From: WQXF01 sp031552825
Lineage (GTDB): Bacteria > Bacillota > Clostridia > Christensenellales > Aristaeellaceae
Direction: 5' to 3'
DNA: 64,000 nt
Assembly (NCBI GenBank): GCA_031552825.1
Contig: JAVBMD010000005.1
Span: 47,898-111,897, forward strand
Shown here: piece after piece, positions 34,124-43,018 of the stretch
Layout of the letters: every line of letters begins with the position of its first letter
Position numbering within the stretch: the stretch's first letter is position 1
The notes under the pieces: model-generated
The model's input: the letters and a program-made list of their open reading frames with translations, nothing else
Told to the model about the DNA's origin: nothing
The model's database searches: none
Program-made: the position numbers and the translations under genes

Positions 34124-35215
34124 TTACTTGATGAAGATGGCGACTTCCTCCTGCCACACATCGGCCAGCTCGGCCACGGTGGCTTCCCATACCTTGAAGT
34201 CCTTAATCTTATAGGTGGCGGCGTACATCTCGGCGGGAAGCTGCTTGGCCTGCGCCGTCTCGGTGAGCTTCACATCCTCGCGGATGGGGCGGGCATAGCC
34301 CTCGGCCAAGAAATTCTGGCCGACGTCGGATAGCATGACTTCGCGCGCCAGCATCGCGGCATAGGGATGCTTGGCATATTTGTTGATTACGCTGGCATAG
34401 CCGGACTGCACCGCGCCGTCGGAGGGGATCACGATCTCGAAGCGCGCGCGGTCGATCTGGTCGGCATAGCCCAGCGCGTTGAAGTCCCACACGATGGCCA
34501 CGTCGGCTTCGCCCTTTTCAAGGTTGGCGACCATGGGATTGTTGACGTTGAGCAGACCAGCCTTGGCGATCTCGGCGAAGTATTCCACGGCGGGAGCCAA
34601 GTTGGCCTCGTCGCCGCCCAGCGCAACGGCGGCCGACAGTACGCCGTGATAGGCCTGCGAGGCCTTGAGCACGTCGCCGATGCAAACCTTGAAGCCGCCT
34701 TCCTTCAGCGCCTTCCAAGTGGTGGGAACCTCGCGGCCTTTCAGGTTGTCCTTGTCGATCAGGAAGGCGGTGGTGCAGGTATAAGCCTCGATCCACTTGC
34801 CTTCGCCGTCCTTCGCCCAATCGGGGATGGAATCCCAACTGCTGGTCTTGTACGGCAGCAGCAGATCCTTTTCCAGCGCGACGGAGATCATCGGCAGGCC
34901 GATATCGCCGATATCGCCAGTGGCGTTGTCCTTCTCGCTCTCGAATTTGGCCAGTTCTTCGGCGGAGGACATATCGGTGTCCACATGCTTGATGCCGTAG
35001 GTGGCGGTGAGGTAATCCCAGAGCCCCTTCCAGTTTGCCCATTCGTCGGGCATACCCAAGGAGTTGAGCTCGCCCTCGGCCTTGGCGGCGGCGGCCAGTT
35101 CATCCAACGTCATGGTGGCGGCCTTCTGCGCGGCCTCGGCGTTGTCGGCCAGCGCGGTGCAGCCGATGCCTGCGAGCAGCGCGATGCAGAGCAACAAAGA
35201 CATGAGCTTCTTCAT
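34124..35215 (-). CDS. ABC importer substrate-binding protein
   Basis: 363 aa. Signal peptide MKKLMSLLLCIALLAGIGC, with a Cys near the cleavage site but a Gly at the lipobox -3 position, so lipoprotein status is uncertain. The mature part is a PotD/AfuA-like binding fold (ADVAIVWDFNALGYADQ; AMLAREVMLSDVGQNFLAEGYARP). Delivers the substrate to the permeases; first and probably most expressed gene of the operon. The RBS GGAGGAG is strong. Confidence 0.9.
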   Translation of the reverse strand: MKKLMSLLLCIALLAGIGCTALADNAEAAQKAATMTLDELAAAAKAEGELNSLGMPDEWANWKGLWDYLTATYGIKHVDTDMSSAEELAKFESEKDNATGDIGDIGLPMISVALEKDLLLPYKTSSWDSIPDWAKDGEGKWIEAYTCTTAFLIDKDNLKGREVPTTWKALKEGGFKVCIGDVLKASQAYHGVLSAAVALGGDEANLAPAVEYFAEIAKAGLLNVNNPMVANLEKGEADVAIVWDFNALGYADQIDRARFEIVIPSDGAVQSGYASVINKYAKHPYAAMLAREVMLSDVGQNFLAEGYARPIREDVKLTETAQAKQLPAEMYAATYKIKDFKVWEATVAELADVWQEEVAIFIK

Positions 35216-35355
35216 AGATACTTCTCCTCCTTTTACGGCCTCTATTGGTCGTATTACACAGAAAGGATAGCATATAAGTGTAAAGGATATGTAAAGAAAT
35301 CGATACTATAGGGTAAATTTTTTACCGGAGCGGGAAGCGTGCTGGAAAAGCGCGC

Positions 35356-35392
35356 AAAAAGACGGGAACGGATCGTTCCATCCATTCCCGTC
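35356..35392 (-). terminator. Terminator after the CofE-like gene
   Basis: Minus-strand stem GACGGGAA / TTCCCGTC with internal complementarity, followed by TTTTT. Separates the CofE-like gene from the ABC operon. Confidence 0.75.
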
Positions 35393-35416
35393 GCGAGGCC
35401 GTGTGGTTCGTCCCGC

Positions 35417-36601
35417 TTACGCTTCGCTCGCGTAGTTCTTGAAGTAGTTCTGGATCAGCACCACCGGCGTGCCCCGGTCGCCGCTGCCGCTGACCAGATC
35501 GCATAGGCTGCCCACCAGATCCGGGATCTGGCGCGGCGTGGTGCCCTCGGACTGCATCTTGCCAACCAGCGATTTTTCTTTTTCCTGAATGCGCTTCTTG
35601 AGCGCCGCGATCAGCGCGTCGCCGGAAAGGTCGGCGAAGTCGTTGTCGGCCACGTACTTGATCTTGATCTCGTTGGGCGTGCCGGAGAGCCCCTGCGTGT
35701 AAGCCGGGGAGATCACCGGGTCGGCCAGTTCCCAGATGCCGCCCTGCGGATCCTTAAAGCCGCCGTCGCCGTACACCAGCACCTCGATGCGCTTGCCGGT
35801 ACGCTTTTGCATCTCCAGCTGCACCGCCTCCACCACTGCCTGCGTGTCGCGCGGGAACAGCTTCACCTTGTCCTCGGTGGCTTTGTTGCTGCCCAGCAGG
35901 CCATAGTCGCTGTGACCGCTGCCATCGACCGGGCGCACGAGGATGTCGTCCATGCGCAGCACAAGGGCGCTCGGGTCGGCGGCGCGCAGCAAGCGCTGGG
36001 TGCGCTTGCGGGTGTGGATGTCGCAGACCAGCACGTTCTGCGTGAATTTCAGGATATGGCGCGGATCGTTGGAGAACACCAGCTCGATGTGCTCGCCGAA
36101 GCTTTGGTAGAAGTCGATGTAGTCCACGCCGGTGAAGGGGTGCACGGTGTTATGGCCAAAGGTTTTGCGGAACCCGGCCAGATCGAAGCTGTCGGAGTAA
36201 GGATTGACGCCCTTCTCGTCCACCAGATCGCGGGAGATCAGCTCGTTGCCCACCTCATCGCCGGGGTAGGAGAGCTGCACGTAGAGCTTCTTGGTGGACA
36301 TCGCCATGGCGCGCAGCAGGATCGAAAAGCGGTTGCGCGAGAGGATCGGGAACACGATGCCCATCGACTCCCCGCCGAACTTGGCGCGCAGATCGGCGGC
36401 GATTTGCGCGCAGGTGGCGTAGTTGCCTTGCGTGCGTCCCACCACCGCCTCGGTGATGCCGATGATATCGCCATCGCCCAGCTGAAAACCTTCAGCGGAG
36501 GCTGCGCCGGTCACGCTGTCGCAGACCATGCGCACCAAGTCGTCGCCTTCCTTAAAGATCGGGGTGAGGATTCCGCGCGCGGTAACACCGGTGGTTCGCA
36601 T
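35417..36601 (-). CDS. Coenzyme F420-0:L-glutamate ligase-like protein (CofE family)
   Basis: 394 aa from ATG 36601 (MRTTGVTARGILTPIFK), with RBS AAGGAAGG at 7 bp; the ATG at 36622 would include the RBS. The N-terminal GDDLVRMVCDSV and DGDIIGITEAVVGRTQGNYA segments match the F420-ligase family. It is longer than archaeal CofE (about 250 aa), as in the clostridial branch. True CofE adds glutamate to F420-0; no F420 synthesis gene is visible here, so it may ligate glutamate to something else. Divergent from a LysR gene through overlapping promoters, hence possibly LysR-controlled. Confidence 0.75.
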   Translation of the reverse strand: MRTTGVTARGILTPIFKEGDDLVRMVCDSVTGAASAEGFQLGDGDIIGITEAVVGRTQGNYATCAQIAADLRAKFGGESMGIVFPILSRNRFSILLRAMAMSTKKLYVQLSYPGDEVGNELISRDLVDEKGVNPYSDSFDLAGFRKTFGHNTVHPFTGVDYIDFYQSFGEHIELVFSNDPRHILKFTQNVLVCDIHTRKRTQRLLRAADPSALVLRMDDILVRPVDGSGHSDYGLLGSNKATEDKVKLFPRDTQAVVEAVQLEMQKRTGKRIEVLVYGDGGFKDPQGGIWELADPVISPAYTQGLSGTPNEIKIKYVADNDFADLSGDALIAALKKRIQEKEKSLVGKMQSEGTTPRQIPDLVGSLCDLVSGSGDRGTPVVLIQNYFKNYASEA

Positions 36602-36661
36602 ATAGACACCTTCCTTAATCAAAAAACGTTCTGGTTTGACGGAACAAGGGGGCGCAGGGGA

Positions 36662-36690
36662 TTGCCTGCCGAACCCTCGTGCAGTATAAT
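36662..36690 (+). promoter_or_regulatory. Promoter of the lysR gene
   Basis: TTGCCT, 17-bp spacer, TATAAT on the plus strand. Its -10 box overlaps the -10 box of the opposite-strand promoter. Confidence 0.75.
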
Positions 36691-36711
36691 GCCCATGAGA
36701 GCATAAGTCAA
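36683..36711 (-). promoter_or_regulatory. Promoter of the CofE-like gene
   Basis: Minus strand TTGACT, 17-bp spacer, TATACT. It shares the -10 region (36683-36690) with the lysR promoter, so RNA polymerase could occupy only one at a time. Confidence 0.75.
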
Positions 36712-36768
36712 ATGAATGTTTCTTATATGAAATATAAAAAGAGATTATGGATAAAGGGGATGGCGGAG

Positions 36769-37647
36769 ATGAATATCGCGCTGGATTGGTATCGCACCTT
36801 TCAGGCGGTGGCGCGGTGCGGCAGCATCTCGGATGCTTCGCGCGCGCTGGCGGTCAGCCAACCGGCGGTCAGCCAGATCGTGCGGCAATTGGAGCAGCAG
36901 CTGGGCGCACAGCTTTTCGTCCGGCACGCCAAGGGCGTATCGCTGACCAGCGAGGGGGAGGTGCTGCGCCGCTATGTGGATCAGGCGCTGGCGCTGATCG
37001 ACGCCGGGGAGCATCACTTCGATTCGCTGCGGGAGTTGACCGCCGGACAACTGCGCATCGGCGCCAGCGATTCGTTATGTAAACATTGGCTATTGCCGAG
37101 GCTGGAACGCTTTCACCACGCGCATCCGGCGGTGGATATCCGCGTCACCAACCGTACCTCGCGCGAGACAATGAGCCTGTTGGCGCACGGCGAGGCCGAC
37201 ATCGGGCTGGTGAACCTGCCGATGGAGATTCCTTCGGCCTACGAGGTGCGCGAGATTGCCCGGGTGCAGGATTGTTTCGTGTACAGCCCGCGCTTCTTTC
37301 CGATGATACCGGAGCGCGTGGGATGGGGGGAGCTGGCGCGCATGCCGCTGATCCTGCTGGAGGGCGCCAGCTCTACGCGGCTCTCTCTGGATGCGCTGGC
37401 CGAAGCGCAGGGCGTGCGCTGGACGCCGGAGATCGAGCTGGGCAGCCTGGACCTGCTGGTGGAGTTCGCGCTGAGCGGGTTGGGCGTCGCGGCGGCGGTG
37501 GCTGAATTCGTTGCGCCGCAGTTGGCGACGGAGCAGCTGCGCCGCGTGGCGCTCGATCCGCCGATTCCATCGCGCGCCATCGGCATGGTCTACAATCGGC
37601 ACGTGCCCATGCCGCATGCCGCAAAGAGCTTCATCGAGGCGCTATAG
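36769..37647 (+). CDS. LysR-family transcriptional regulator
   Basis: 292 aa from ATG 36769 (MNIALDWYRTFQAVARCGSI), with RBS AAAGGGG at 9 bp. The N-terminal winged helix SDASRALAVSQPAVSQIVRQLE and the LysR substrate-binding domain (GQLRIGASDSLCKHWLLPRLERF) are clear. Usually activates a divergent target and represses itself; the divergent CofE-like gene is the obvious candidate. Confidence 0.93.
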   Translation: MNIALDWYRTFQAVARCGSISDASRALAVSQPAVSQIVRQLEQQLGAQLFVRHAKGVSLTSEGEVLRRYVDQALALIDAGEHHFDSLRELTAGQLRIGASDSLCKHWLLPRLERFHHAHPAVDIRVTNRTSRETMSLLAHGEADIGLVNLPMEIPSAYEVREIARVQDCFVYSPRFFPMIPERVGWGELARMPLILLEGASSTRLSLDALAEAQGVRWTPEIELGSLDLLVEFALSGLGVAAAVAEFVAPQLATEQLRRVALDPPIPSRAIGMVYNRHVPMPHAAKSFIEAL

Positions 37648-37649
37648 GC

Positions 37650-37677
37650 TTGTATTTTTCCCGCCGTGCCTTATAAT
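37650..37677 (+). promoter_or_regulatory. Promoter of the VOC protein/hydrolase pair
   Basis: TTGTAT, 16-bp spacer, TATAAT immediately after the lysR stop. Confidence 0.65.
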
Positions 37678-37713
37678 GGGAATGGAAAAACGAAACGATA
37701 TGAGGTGTGAAAG

Positions 37714-38607
37714 ATGAGCGCCATTACGCCCTGTTTTTGGTACGACGACAAAGCTTTGGAGGCGGCGGAGTTCTATACCGGTCTATTCCCCGATAGTGAA
37801 ATTCAATGCGTCTCGCGCTACCTTGAGGGCGACAGGATGCCCGCCGGTTTGCCGCTGACGGTTCGGTTCACGCTCTGCGGCCAGGAGTTTTTAACGCTGA
37901 ACGGCGGTCCGGAGTTTGCGCTGAACCCGGCAATCTCGTTATCCGTTAGCTGCCCGGACGTGGCGGAAGCGGAGCGCTTGTGGGCGGCGCTTTCCGAGGG
38001 CGGCGGGGTGCTGATGCCGTTGGGAGAATATCCGTTTTCACAGCGATACGGTTGGTGCTGCGATCGGTACGGCCTGTCTTGGCAGGTGAATATGGACGGT
38101 CGTTCGCTTGGCGTGACGCCCTGCCTGATGTTCTGCGGCGCGCATTATGGCAAGGCGCGGCAGGCGCTGGAGGCGTATCGCGCGCTGCTGCCGGATTCGG
38201 AAATCGAATCGCTGGCGCTGTACGCGGAGGGGCAGGGCGAGCCGGTCGGCACCGTCATGCAGGCGGTCTGCACGCTGGCAGGCCGCAGGATGCAGGCGAT
38301 GGACAGCGCCATGCCGCACCAATTCACGTTTAACGAGGCGGCTTCGCTGTGCGTTTACTGCCAGACGCAGGAAGATATCGACCGCGTTTGGGCGGCGCTT
38401 ACCGCGGATGGCGGCGAGGAATCGGTATGCGGCTGGCTGCGGGATCGCTTTGGCCTCTGGTGGCAAATCATCTATGAGGGTTTCGACCGCATGCTCGACG
38501 GCAGCGACCCGCAGCGTGCCAAGCGGGTGACCGAGGTGGTGTACGGCATGCGCAAGCCGGATCTGCGAGCCCTGCGCGACGCGTATGAGGGCTGCGCGAA
38601 AGGATGA
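37714..38607 (+). CDS. Two-domain VOC (PhnB-like) protein
   Basis: 297 aa built of two PhnB/glyoxalase-fold repeats. Repeat 1 (about 5-130) has ITPCFWYDDKALEAAEFYTGLFPDSEI and RYGLSWQVN; repeat 2 (about 135-285) has TPCLMFCGAHYGKARQALEAYRALLPDSEI and RFGLWWQIIYEGF. This family is often annotated as 3-demethylubiquinone methyltransferase-like, which is not a safe function. Small-molecule binding or resistance is possible. Probably co-transcribed with the hydrolase 4 bp downstream. Confidence 0.85.
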   Translation: MSAITPCFWYDDKALEAAEFYTGLFPDSEIQCVSRYLEGDRMPAGLPLTVRFTLCGQEFLTLNGGPEFALNPAISLSVSCPDVAEAERLWAALSEGGGVLMPLGEYPFSQRYGWCCDRYGLSWQVNMDGRSLGVTPCLMFCGAHYGKARQALEAYRALLPDSEIESLALYAEGQGEPVGTVMQAVCTLAGRRMQAMDSAMPHQFTFNEAASLCVYCQTQEDIDRVWAALTADGGEESVCGWLRDRFGLWWQIIYEGFDRMLDGSDPQRAKRVTEVVYGMRKPDLRALRDAYEGCAKG

Positions 38608-38611
38608 TACG

Positions 38612-39451
38612 ATGACCAGAGAGATTCGCTTTGGACAGGTATCGCTGTGTGCCGAGAGCTTCGGCGCGCAGGAAAACCCGGCAATCCTGCTCATTATGGG
38701 CGCCGCCAGCTCCATGCTCTGGTGGGAGGATGCGTTCTGCGAGCGGCTCGCAAGCGTGGGTTTCTTCGTGATCCGTTATGACAACAGGGATACGGGGCGC
38801 TCCACCAGCTACGCGCCGGGCAAACCCGAATACACCTTTGAAGAATTGGCGGACGACGCGGTGCGAGTGCTGGACGCGTTCGGCGTGGAGCGGGCGGTGC
38901 TGATGGGCATGTCTATGGGCGGCATGCTGGTACAGATGCTGGCGCTGCGGAATCCGGAGCGGATCCGGGGCATCGTGCTGCTGGCCACGATGTATTTTGC
39001 CGAGGGAGCGGAGAATCTGCCGTATTCCTCGGATGCGGTCAATGCGTTCTTTGCCGACTTTGGGCACGAAGAACCGACCGACCCGGAGGCGTTGATCGAG
39101 CGGACGGTAGCGCAATGGCTGGTAACCGGCAAAAGCGACAGACCGTGCGACGAGGCGCGCCTGCGCGCGCTGGCGCGGCGCGACGTGAGCCGGGCGGCGA
39201 ACTTCGCCAGCCGCGTCAACCACTCCTTTGCGCAGGTTACCGGCGATGAGCTGGCGCGCACCGCCGAGATTGCCCTGCCAGCGCTGGTGATCCACGGCAC
39301 CAAGGATGAGGTGATTCCTTTTCCGCACGGGCAAATGCTGGCGCGCGTCATTCCCGGCGCGGAGCTGTACACGCTGGCTGGCGCTGGGCATGAGCTGCAT
39401 CCGCAGGATTTCGAGGCGGTCGCAATGAAAATTGTGGGAAAATTCTTATAA
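38612..39451 (+). CDS. Alpha/beta hydrolase
   Basis: 279 aa from ATG 38612 (MTREIRFGQVSLCAESFG), with RBS AAAGGA. Nucleophile elbow MGMSMGG, acid in IHGTKDEVIPF and His in GAGHELHP; the YDNRDTGRST segment is common in RdmC/esterase-like members. Cytoplasmic; substrate unknown. Confidence 0.88.
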   Translation: MTREIRFGQVSLCAESFGAQENPAILLIMGAASSMLWWEDAFCERLASVGFFVIRYDNRDTGRSTSYAPGKPEYTFEELADDAVRVLDAFGVERAVLMGMSMGGMLVQMLALRNPERIRGIVLLATMYFAEGAENLPYSSDAVNAFFADFGHEEPTDPEALIERTVAQWLVTGKSDRPCDEARLRALARRDVSRAANFASRVNHSFAQVTGDELARTAEIALPALVIHGTKDEVIPFPHGQMLARVIPGAELYTLAGAGHELHPQDFEAVAMKIVGKFL

Positions 39452-39669
39452 AACCAGAATGATAGAGGGACGGCAGGCGGCTTGCCGTTGCATATCGCGC
39501 TGGAATCGCGGCGCCGAAAGAACCGCGGCGGGAAATTTGCGGAGGAAAGCAAGGATTTTCGGCGAAGTGCGTCGGAATGTGTTAAAATGGAGCGGGCGCG
39601 AATAGCATTCTTTGCGGGAGAACGATAAACCTCTTGAGGAACGTTCAACATCGGCAAGGAGTGAGCGGA

Positions 39670-40707
39670 GTGAAGATCGGGCGCAGCGACGTGGAGAGAA
39701 TACTCATCGCGGGGGCGGCGGGACTGGTGCTGCTGTTGGCGGTACGGGGGACGCAGGTGAAGCCCACCAGCGAGCAGTACGAGGAACCGATGGATCAGAT
39801 CCCGGTGGCGGACGTGGCGAGCCAACCGCAGGGGCCGACCCAGGCCACGGTGGTGTACTATCAGGATGGGGACGGGTACTTGGTGCCGGTGCAAAAGCAG
39901 GTGAGCAAGCAGGATGGCATCGCCAAAGCGACGCTGAGCATGATGGTCAAGGATGCGCACAACGACATGGAGGCGGCGAAGCTGGGGTTAAGCACCGTCA
40001 TTCCGGAAGGCACGCAGTTTGATTTGAACATCGCGAACGGCAAAGCGCGCGTGGACGTGAGCAAGGAGGCGCTGGCGGCAGTCGATGCCGAGCAGGAGGC
40101 CAACATGGTCTCGGCGGTGGTGTACACGCTGACCGAATTTCCCACGGTTAAAGAAGTCGAATTCTTGATCGACGGGCAGAAGCGCAGCAAGCTGACCCAC
40201 GGCACCGATGTATCCGGCGTGTTCCACCGGGAGAGCCTGAATTTGGAGAGCGTGGACAGCACGGCGACCATGGCTGGCGCCAACCAAGTGCAGCTCTACT
40301 TCCCCTCGGAAAACGGGCGTCTGCTGGTGCCGGTGACGCGCGCGGTATTCTCCGATAACGACATCAATACCGCCATGCTCGAATTGGCCAAGGGGCCGCG
40401 CAAGGATAGCGGGCTTTCGCAGCCGCTGCCCGGCGATGTTGGGCTGATTGATGTGAAGATTTCCGGCGGCACGGCCACGGTAAACTTTACAAAGGAGTTT
40501 ATGCGCATCGCCGAACAATCCGATGGTGGGCAGCAGGCGCTGCGGGCGCTGATGCTTACCTGCACGCAGTATCCGGGCGTAAAGAGCGTGAAGATTCAAG
40601 TGGACGGCAAGGAATATACACCCAAGTTTGCGCAGGAGCAGCCCACCTTCGCCAATGTCGCCGATCAAGTTGCGAACAACTTCCCCGGCGTGGTGGAGAT
40701 CGACTAA
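39670..40707 (+). CDS. GerMN-domain spore germination protein (GerM-like)
   Basis: 345 aa from GTG 39670, which has AAGGAG at 8 bp; upstream TTG 39634 lacks one. One N-terminal membrane helix (ILIAGAAGLVLLLAV). Two GerMN domains: residues about 55-165 (GIAKATLSMMVKDAHN) and about 200-330 (INTAMLELAKGPRKDSG; QALRALMLTCTQYPGVKSV). GerM is needed for sporulation and germination in Bacillus and helps anchor the SpoIIIA channel. In Bacillus gerM also lies next to rph, as here, which supports orthology. Confidence 0.9.
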   Translation: MKIGRSDVERILIAGAAGLVLLLAVRGTQVKPTSEQYEEPMDQIPVADVASQPQGPTQATVVYYQDGDGYLVPVQKQVSKQDGIAKATLSMMVKDAHNDMEAAKLGLSTVIPEGTQFDLNIANGKARVDVSKEALAAVDAEQEANMVSAVVYTLTEFPTVKEVEFLIDGQKRSKLTHGTDVSGVFHRESLNLESVDSTATMAGANQVQLYFPSENGRLLVPVTRAVFSDNDINTAMLELAKGPRKDSGLSQPLPGDVGLIDVKISGGTATVNFTKEFMRIAEQSDGGQQALRALMLTCTQYPGVKSVKIQVDGKEYTPKFAQEQPTFANVADQVANNFPGVVEID

Positions 40708-40719
40708 GCATCGAAAGCT

Positions 40720-40744
40720 ATTTCCCCCGCTTAGCGGGGGAAAT
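40720..40744 (+). terminator. Stem-loop between gerM-like gene and rph
   Basis: ATTTCCCCCGC, 3-nt loop, GCGGGGGAAAT: a very strong 11-bp stem without a real T-run. More likely an attenuating or mRNA-stabilising structure than a full terminator. Confidence 0.55.
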
Positions 40745-40768
40745 AATGATTACGTAGGAGGACAAGCT

Positions 40769-42109
40769 ATGGATTACCCCAAAGGCGGTTTTCAGCGGGA
40801 GGACGGCCGCGCGGCTAACCAACTGCGCCCTATCACGATGGAGCCGGGTTTTGTACGCACCGCTACCGGTTCCTGCCTGATAACCTGCGGCGGCACGCGG
40901 GTGATCTGCACCGTCAGCGCCGAGGAGGGCGTGCCGCCGTTTCTGCGGGGGAAAGGAATCGGCTGGCTCACCGCTGAATACGCCATGCTGCCCGCATCGA
41001 CCGGCAAGCGCAAGCAACGGGAGCTGATGAAGCGCGATGGGCGCAGCGTGGAGATTCAGCGGCTGATCGGCCGCGCGCTGCGGCAGGCGGTAGATCTTTC
41101 GCGGCTGGGCGAGCGCACGCTGACCATCGATTGCGACGTGCTCGAAGCCGATGGCGGCACGCGCACCGCCTCGATTACCGGGGCGTTTGTGGCGCTGGTG
41201 CAAACCATCGACGCGCTGATGGCGTCGGGCAAGCTGACCGAATCGCCGATCCGGCGGCAGGTGGCGGCGGTGAGCTGCGGGCTGGTGCGCGACATGCCGT
41301 GCCTCGATCTATGCTATATCGAAGACAGCGCCGCGCAGGTGGATCTGAACTTGGTGCTCGACGACCGGGGCGGTTGTATCGAGGTGCAGGGCACCGGAGA
41401 AAAGCGCGCCTGTTCTATGGAGGAGCTGCACGGCCTGCTGGCGCTGGCGCAGGAGGGCATCGGCGAGCTGATGCGCATGCAGCGCGAGGCGCTGGGCGAT
41501 ACCGCGCGGCTGATCGGAGCCAAGCCCAAGTTGGTGGCCGCCACCAACAACGCGCACAAGCTGCGCGAGCTGCGCCAACTGCTGGGCGAGCGGTTCGAGG
41601 TGCTCTCGCAAGCGGAGGCGGGCTGTGGCATCGACGCGGAAGAGAGCGCGGATACCTTTGAGGGCAACGCGCTGCTAAAGGCGCAGGCGGTACATGCCGC
41701 TACCGGGATGGCCGCTGTTGCCGATGATTCCGGGTTGGAGGTCGATGCGCTAGACGGCGCGCCGGGCGTGCATTCGGCGCGTTATTGCGGCCACCATGGC
41801 GACGATGCCGCCAACAACGCGCTGCTGTGCCAACAACTGCAAGCGGTACCGACGCCGCGCCGCGCCCGCTTCGTATCGGCCGTCGCGTTGGTGCGGCAGG
41901 GGCGGGAGGCGTTGGTGGTGCGCGGCGCATGCGAGGGCACGATGTTGCTGGAGGGGCGCGGGCACGACGGCTTCGGGTACGATCCGCTGTTCGTACCTAT
42001 CGACGGCGGCGGGAAGACCTTCGCCGAGATGAGCGCCGAAGCCAAGAACGCCATCAGCCATCGCTCGCGCGCCATCCAAAACCTGCTGGAGGCGTTGGAA
42101 GGTGAATGA
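40769..42109 (+). CDS. RNase PH fused to RdgB-type XTP/dITP pyrophosphatase
   Basis: 446 aa from ATG 40769, with RBS TAGGAGG. Residues 1-245: RNase PH (LRPITMEPGFVRTATGS; AEYAMLPASTGKRKQREL; LDLCYIEDSAAQVDLNLV), which trims tRNA 3' ends with phosphate. Residues about 252-446: HAM1/RdgB nucleotidase (LVAATNNAHKLRELRQLL; FEGNALLKAQA; VADDSGLEVDALDGAPGVHSARY; GHDGFGYDPLF; NAISHRSRA), which removes non-canonical purine triphosphates. rph and rdgB are neighbours in many Bacillota; here the reading frame is continuous with no stop at the joint. Confidence 0.95.
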   Translation: MDYPKGGFQREDGRAANQLRPITMEPGFVRTATGSCLITCGGTRVICTVSAEEGVPPFLRGKGIGWLTAEYAMLPASTGKRKQRELMKRDGRSVEIQRLIGRALRQAVDLSRLGERTLTIDCDVLEADGGTRTASITGAFVALVQTIDALMASGKLTESPIRRQVAAVSCGLVRDMPCLDLCYIEDSAAQVDLNLVLDDRGGCIEVQGTGEKRACSMEELHGLLALAQEGIGELMRMQREALGDTARLIGAKPKLVAATNNAHKLRELRQLLGERFEVLSQAEAGCGIDAEESADTFEGNALLKAQAVHAATGMAAVADDSGLEVDALDGAPGVHSARYCGHHGDDAANNALLCQQLQAVPTPRRARFVSAVALVRQGREALVVRGACEGTMLLEGRGHDGFGYDPLFVPIDGGGKTFAEMSAEAKNAISHRSRAIQNLLEALEGE

Positions 42110-42632
42110 TGCGCAAAAAAGCGAGCGCGCGTGGCGCATCGGCGTGCTCAGCGATACCCACGGCGATAAAAAGGCCATCGCGCTGGCCATGGCTGAGCTG
42201 CAGCGGGAGGGGCCGCTGGATGCCTTGTGCTTTCTGGGCGATTGCGTCGATGATCTGCGGCAGATTGAGAAGCGGATACTGCTGCAGGAGGAAGCTACTA
42301 CACGGATCTGCATCGTGCGCGGCAATAACGATTTTTTGAGCGATTTTCCCGATGCGTACATGCTGCACATGGGCGGCCTTCGCCTCCTGTGTGTGCATGG
42401 GCATTTGCAGCGGGTCAAGAGCCAGCGCCTCGCGCTGGTGCTATGCGCGCAGGAAGCCGAGGCCGATATCGTGCTGTTTGGCCACACGCATCGTCCCGAG
42501 TGCGGCTATGAGCAGGGCATCCTGCTGCTGAACCCCGGCGCGGCCAGCGGTTCCGCGCCCACCTGTGCGCTGCTGACGCTGCGCGAGGGCGGGGTGGAGC
42601 CGAGGATGATTTCGCTGATAGGGGAGTGGTAG
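42102..42632 (+). CDS. YfcE/MJ0936-type metallophosphoesterase
   Basis: 176 aa from GTG 42102, overlapping rdgB. Metal-binding motifs: GVLSDTHGD, FLGDCVDD, VRGNND, VHGH and FGHTHRP, all in order. Small cytoplasmic phosphodiesterase; commonly follows rph-rdgB in Bacillota. Physiological substrate not established. Confidence 0.93.
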   Translation: MNDAQKSERAWRIGVLSDTHGDKKAIALAMAELQREGPLDALCFLGDCVDDLRQIEKRILLQEEATTRICIVRGNNDFLSDFPDAYMLHMGGLRLLCVHGHLQRVKSQRLALVLCAQEAEADIVLFGHTHRPECGYEQGILLLNPGAASGSAPTCALLTLREGGVEPRMISLIGEW

Positions 42633-42652
42633 GGAACCGCTGCACAACAAAA

Positions 42653-42684
42653 AAACAAACTCCCGCGTGTGCGAGAGTTTGTTT
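42653..42684. terminator. Bidirectional terminator
   Basis: AAACAAACTC / GAGTTTGTTT around a GC-rich loop, between convergent genes. Confidence 0.75.
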
Positions 42685-42724
42685 CTGTTGAACTTCTTAC
42701 GAAGCCGTTCCGTCTAGCCTTGGA

Positions 42725-43018
42725 TTAATAACCCTGGCGCTGACGGTCGAAGCAATCGCGGCAGTACACCGGACGATCGCCGCGGGGCTGGAAGGGCACC
42801 TGGGTGGTGGCGCCGCAGCCATCGCAAACTACTTCGTACATCTGACGCTCGCCACGATCGCCACGGCCACCGCCGCTGGCACGACGCTGCGCACGGCAAC
42901 CCGGGCAACGGCCAGGCTGGTTCTGGAAGCCCTTCTCGGCGTAGAACTCCTGCTCCGAAGCGGAGAACACGAATTCCGCGCCGCACTCGCGGCAGGTCAA
43001 AGTCTTGTCTTCATACAT
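42725..43018 (-). CDS. Zinc-ribbon protein
   Basis: 97 aa. An N-terminal zinc ribbon (LTCRECGAEFVFSASEQEFY...CPGCRAQRR) and a second C-terminal one (VVCDGCGATTQVPF...YCRDCF) are separated by a Gly/Arg-rich linker. Widespread in Clostridia with unknown role; the basic linker suggests nucleic-acid contact. A long structured leader precedes it. Confidence 0.88.
   Translation of the reverse strand: MYEDKTLTCRECGAEFVFSASEQEFYAEKGFQNQPGRCPGCRAQRRASGGGRGDRGERQMYEVVCDGCGATTQVPFQPRGDRPVYCRDCFDRQRQGY

Noticed and set aside
40720..40744. Strong hairpin as a full rho-independent terminator
   Set aside because: It lacks a T-run and sits 25 bp before the rph-rdgB start without a separate promoter in view, so read-through is likely.
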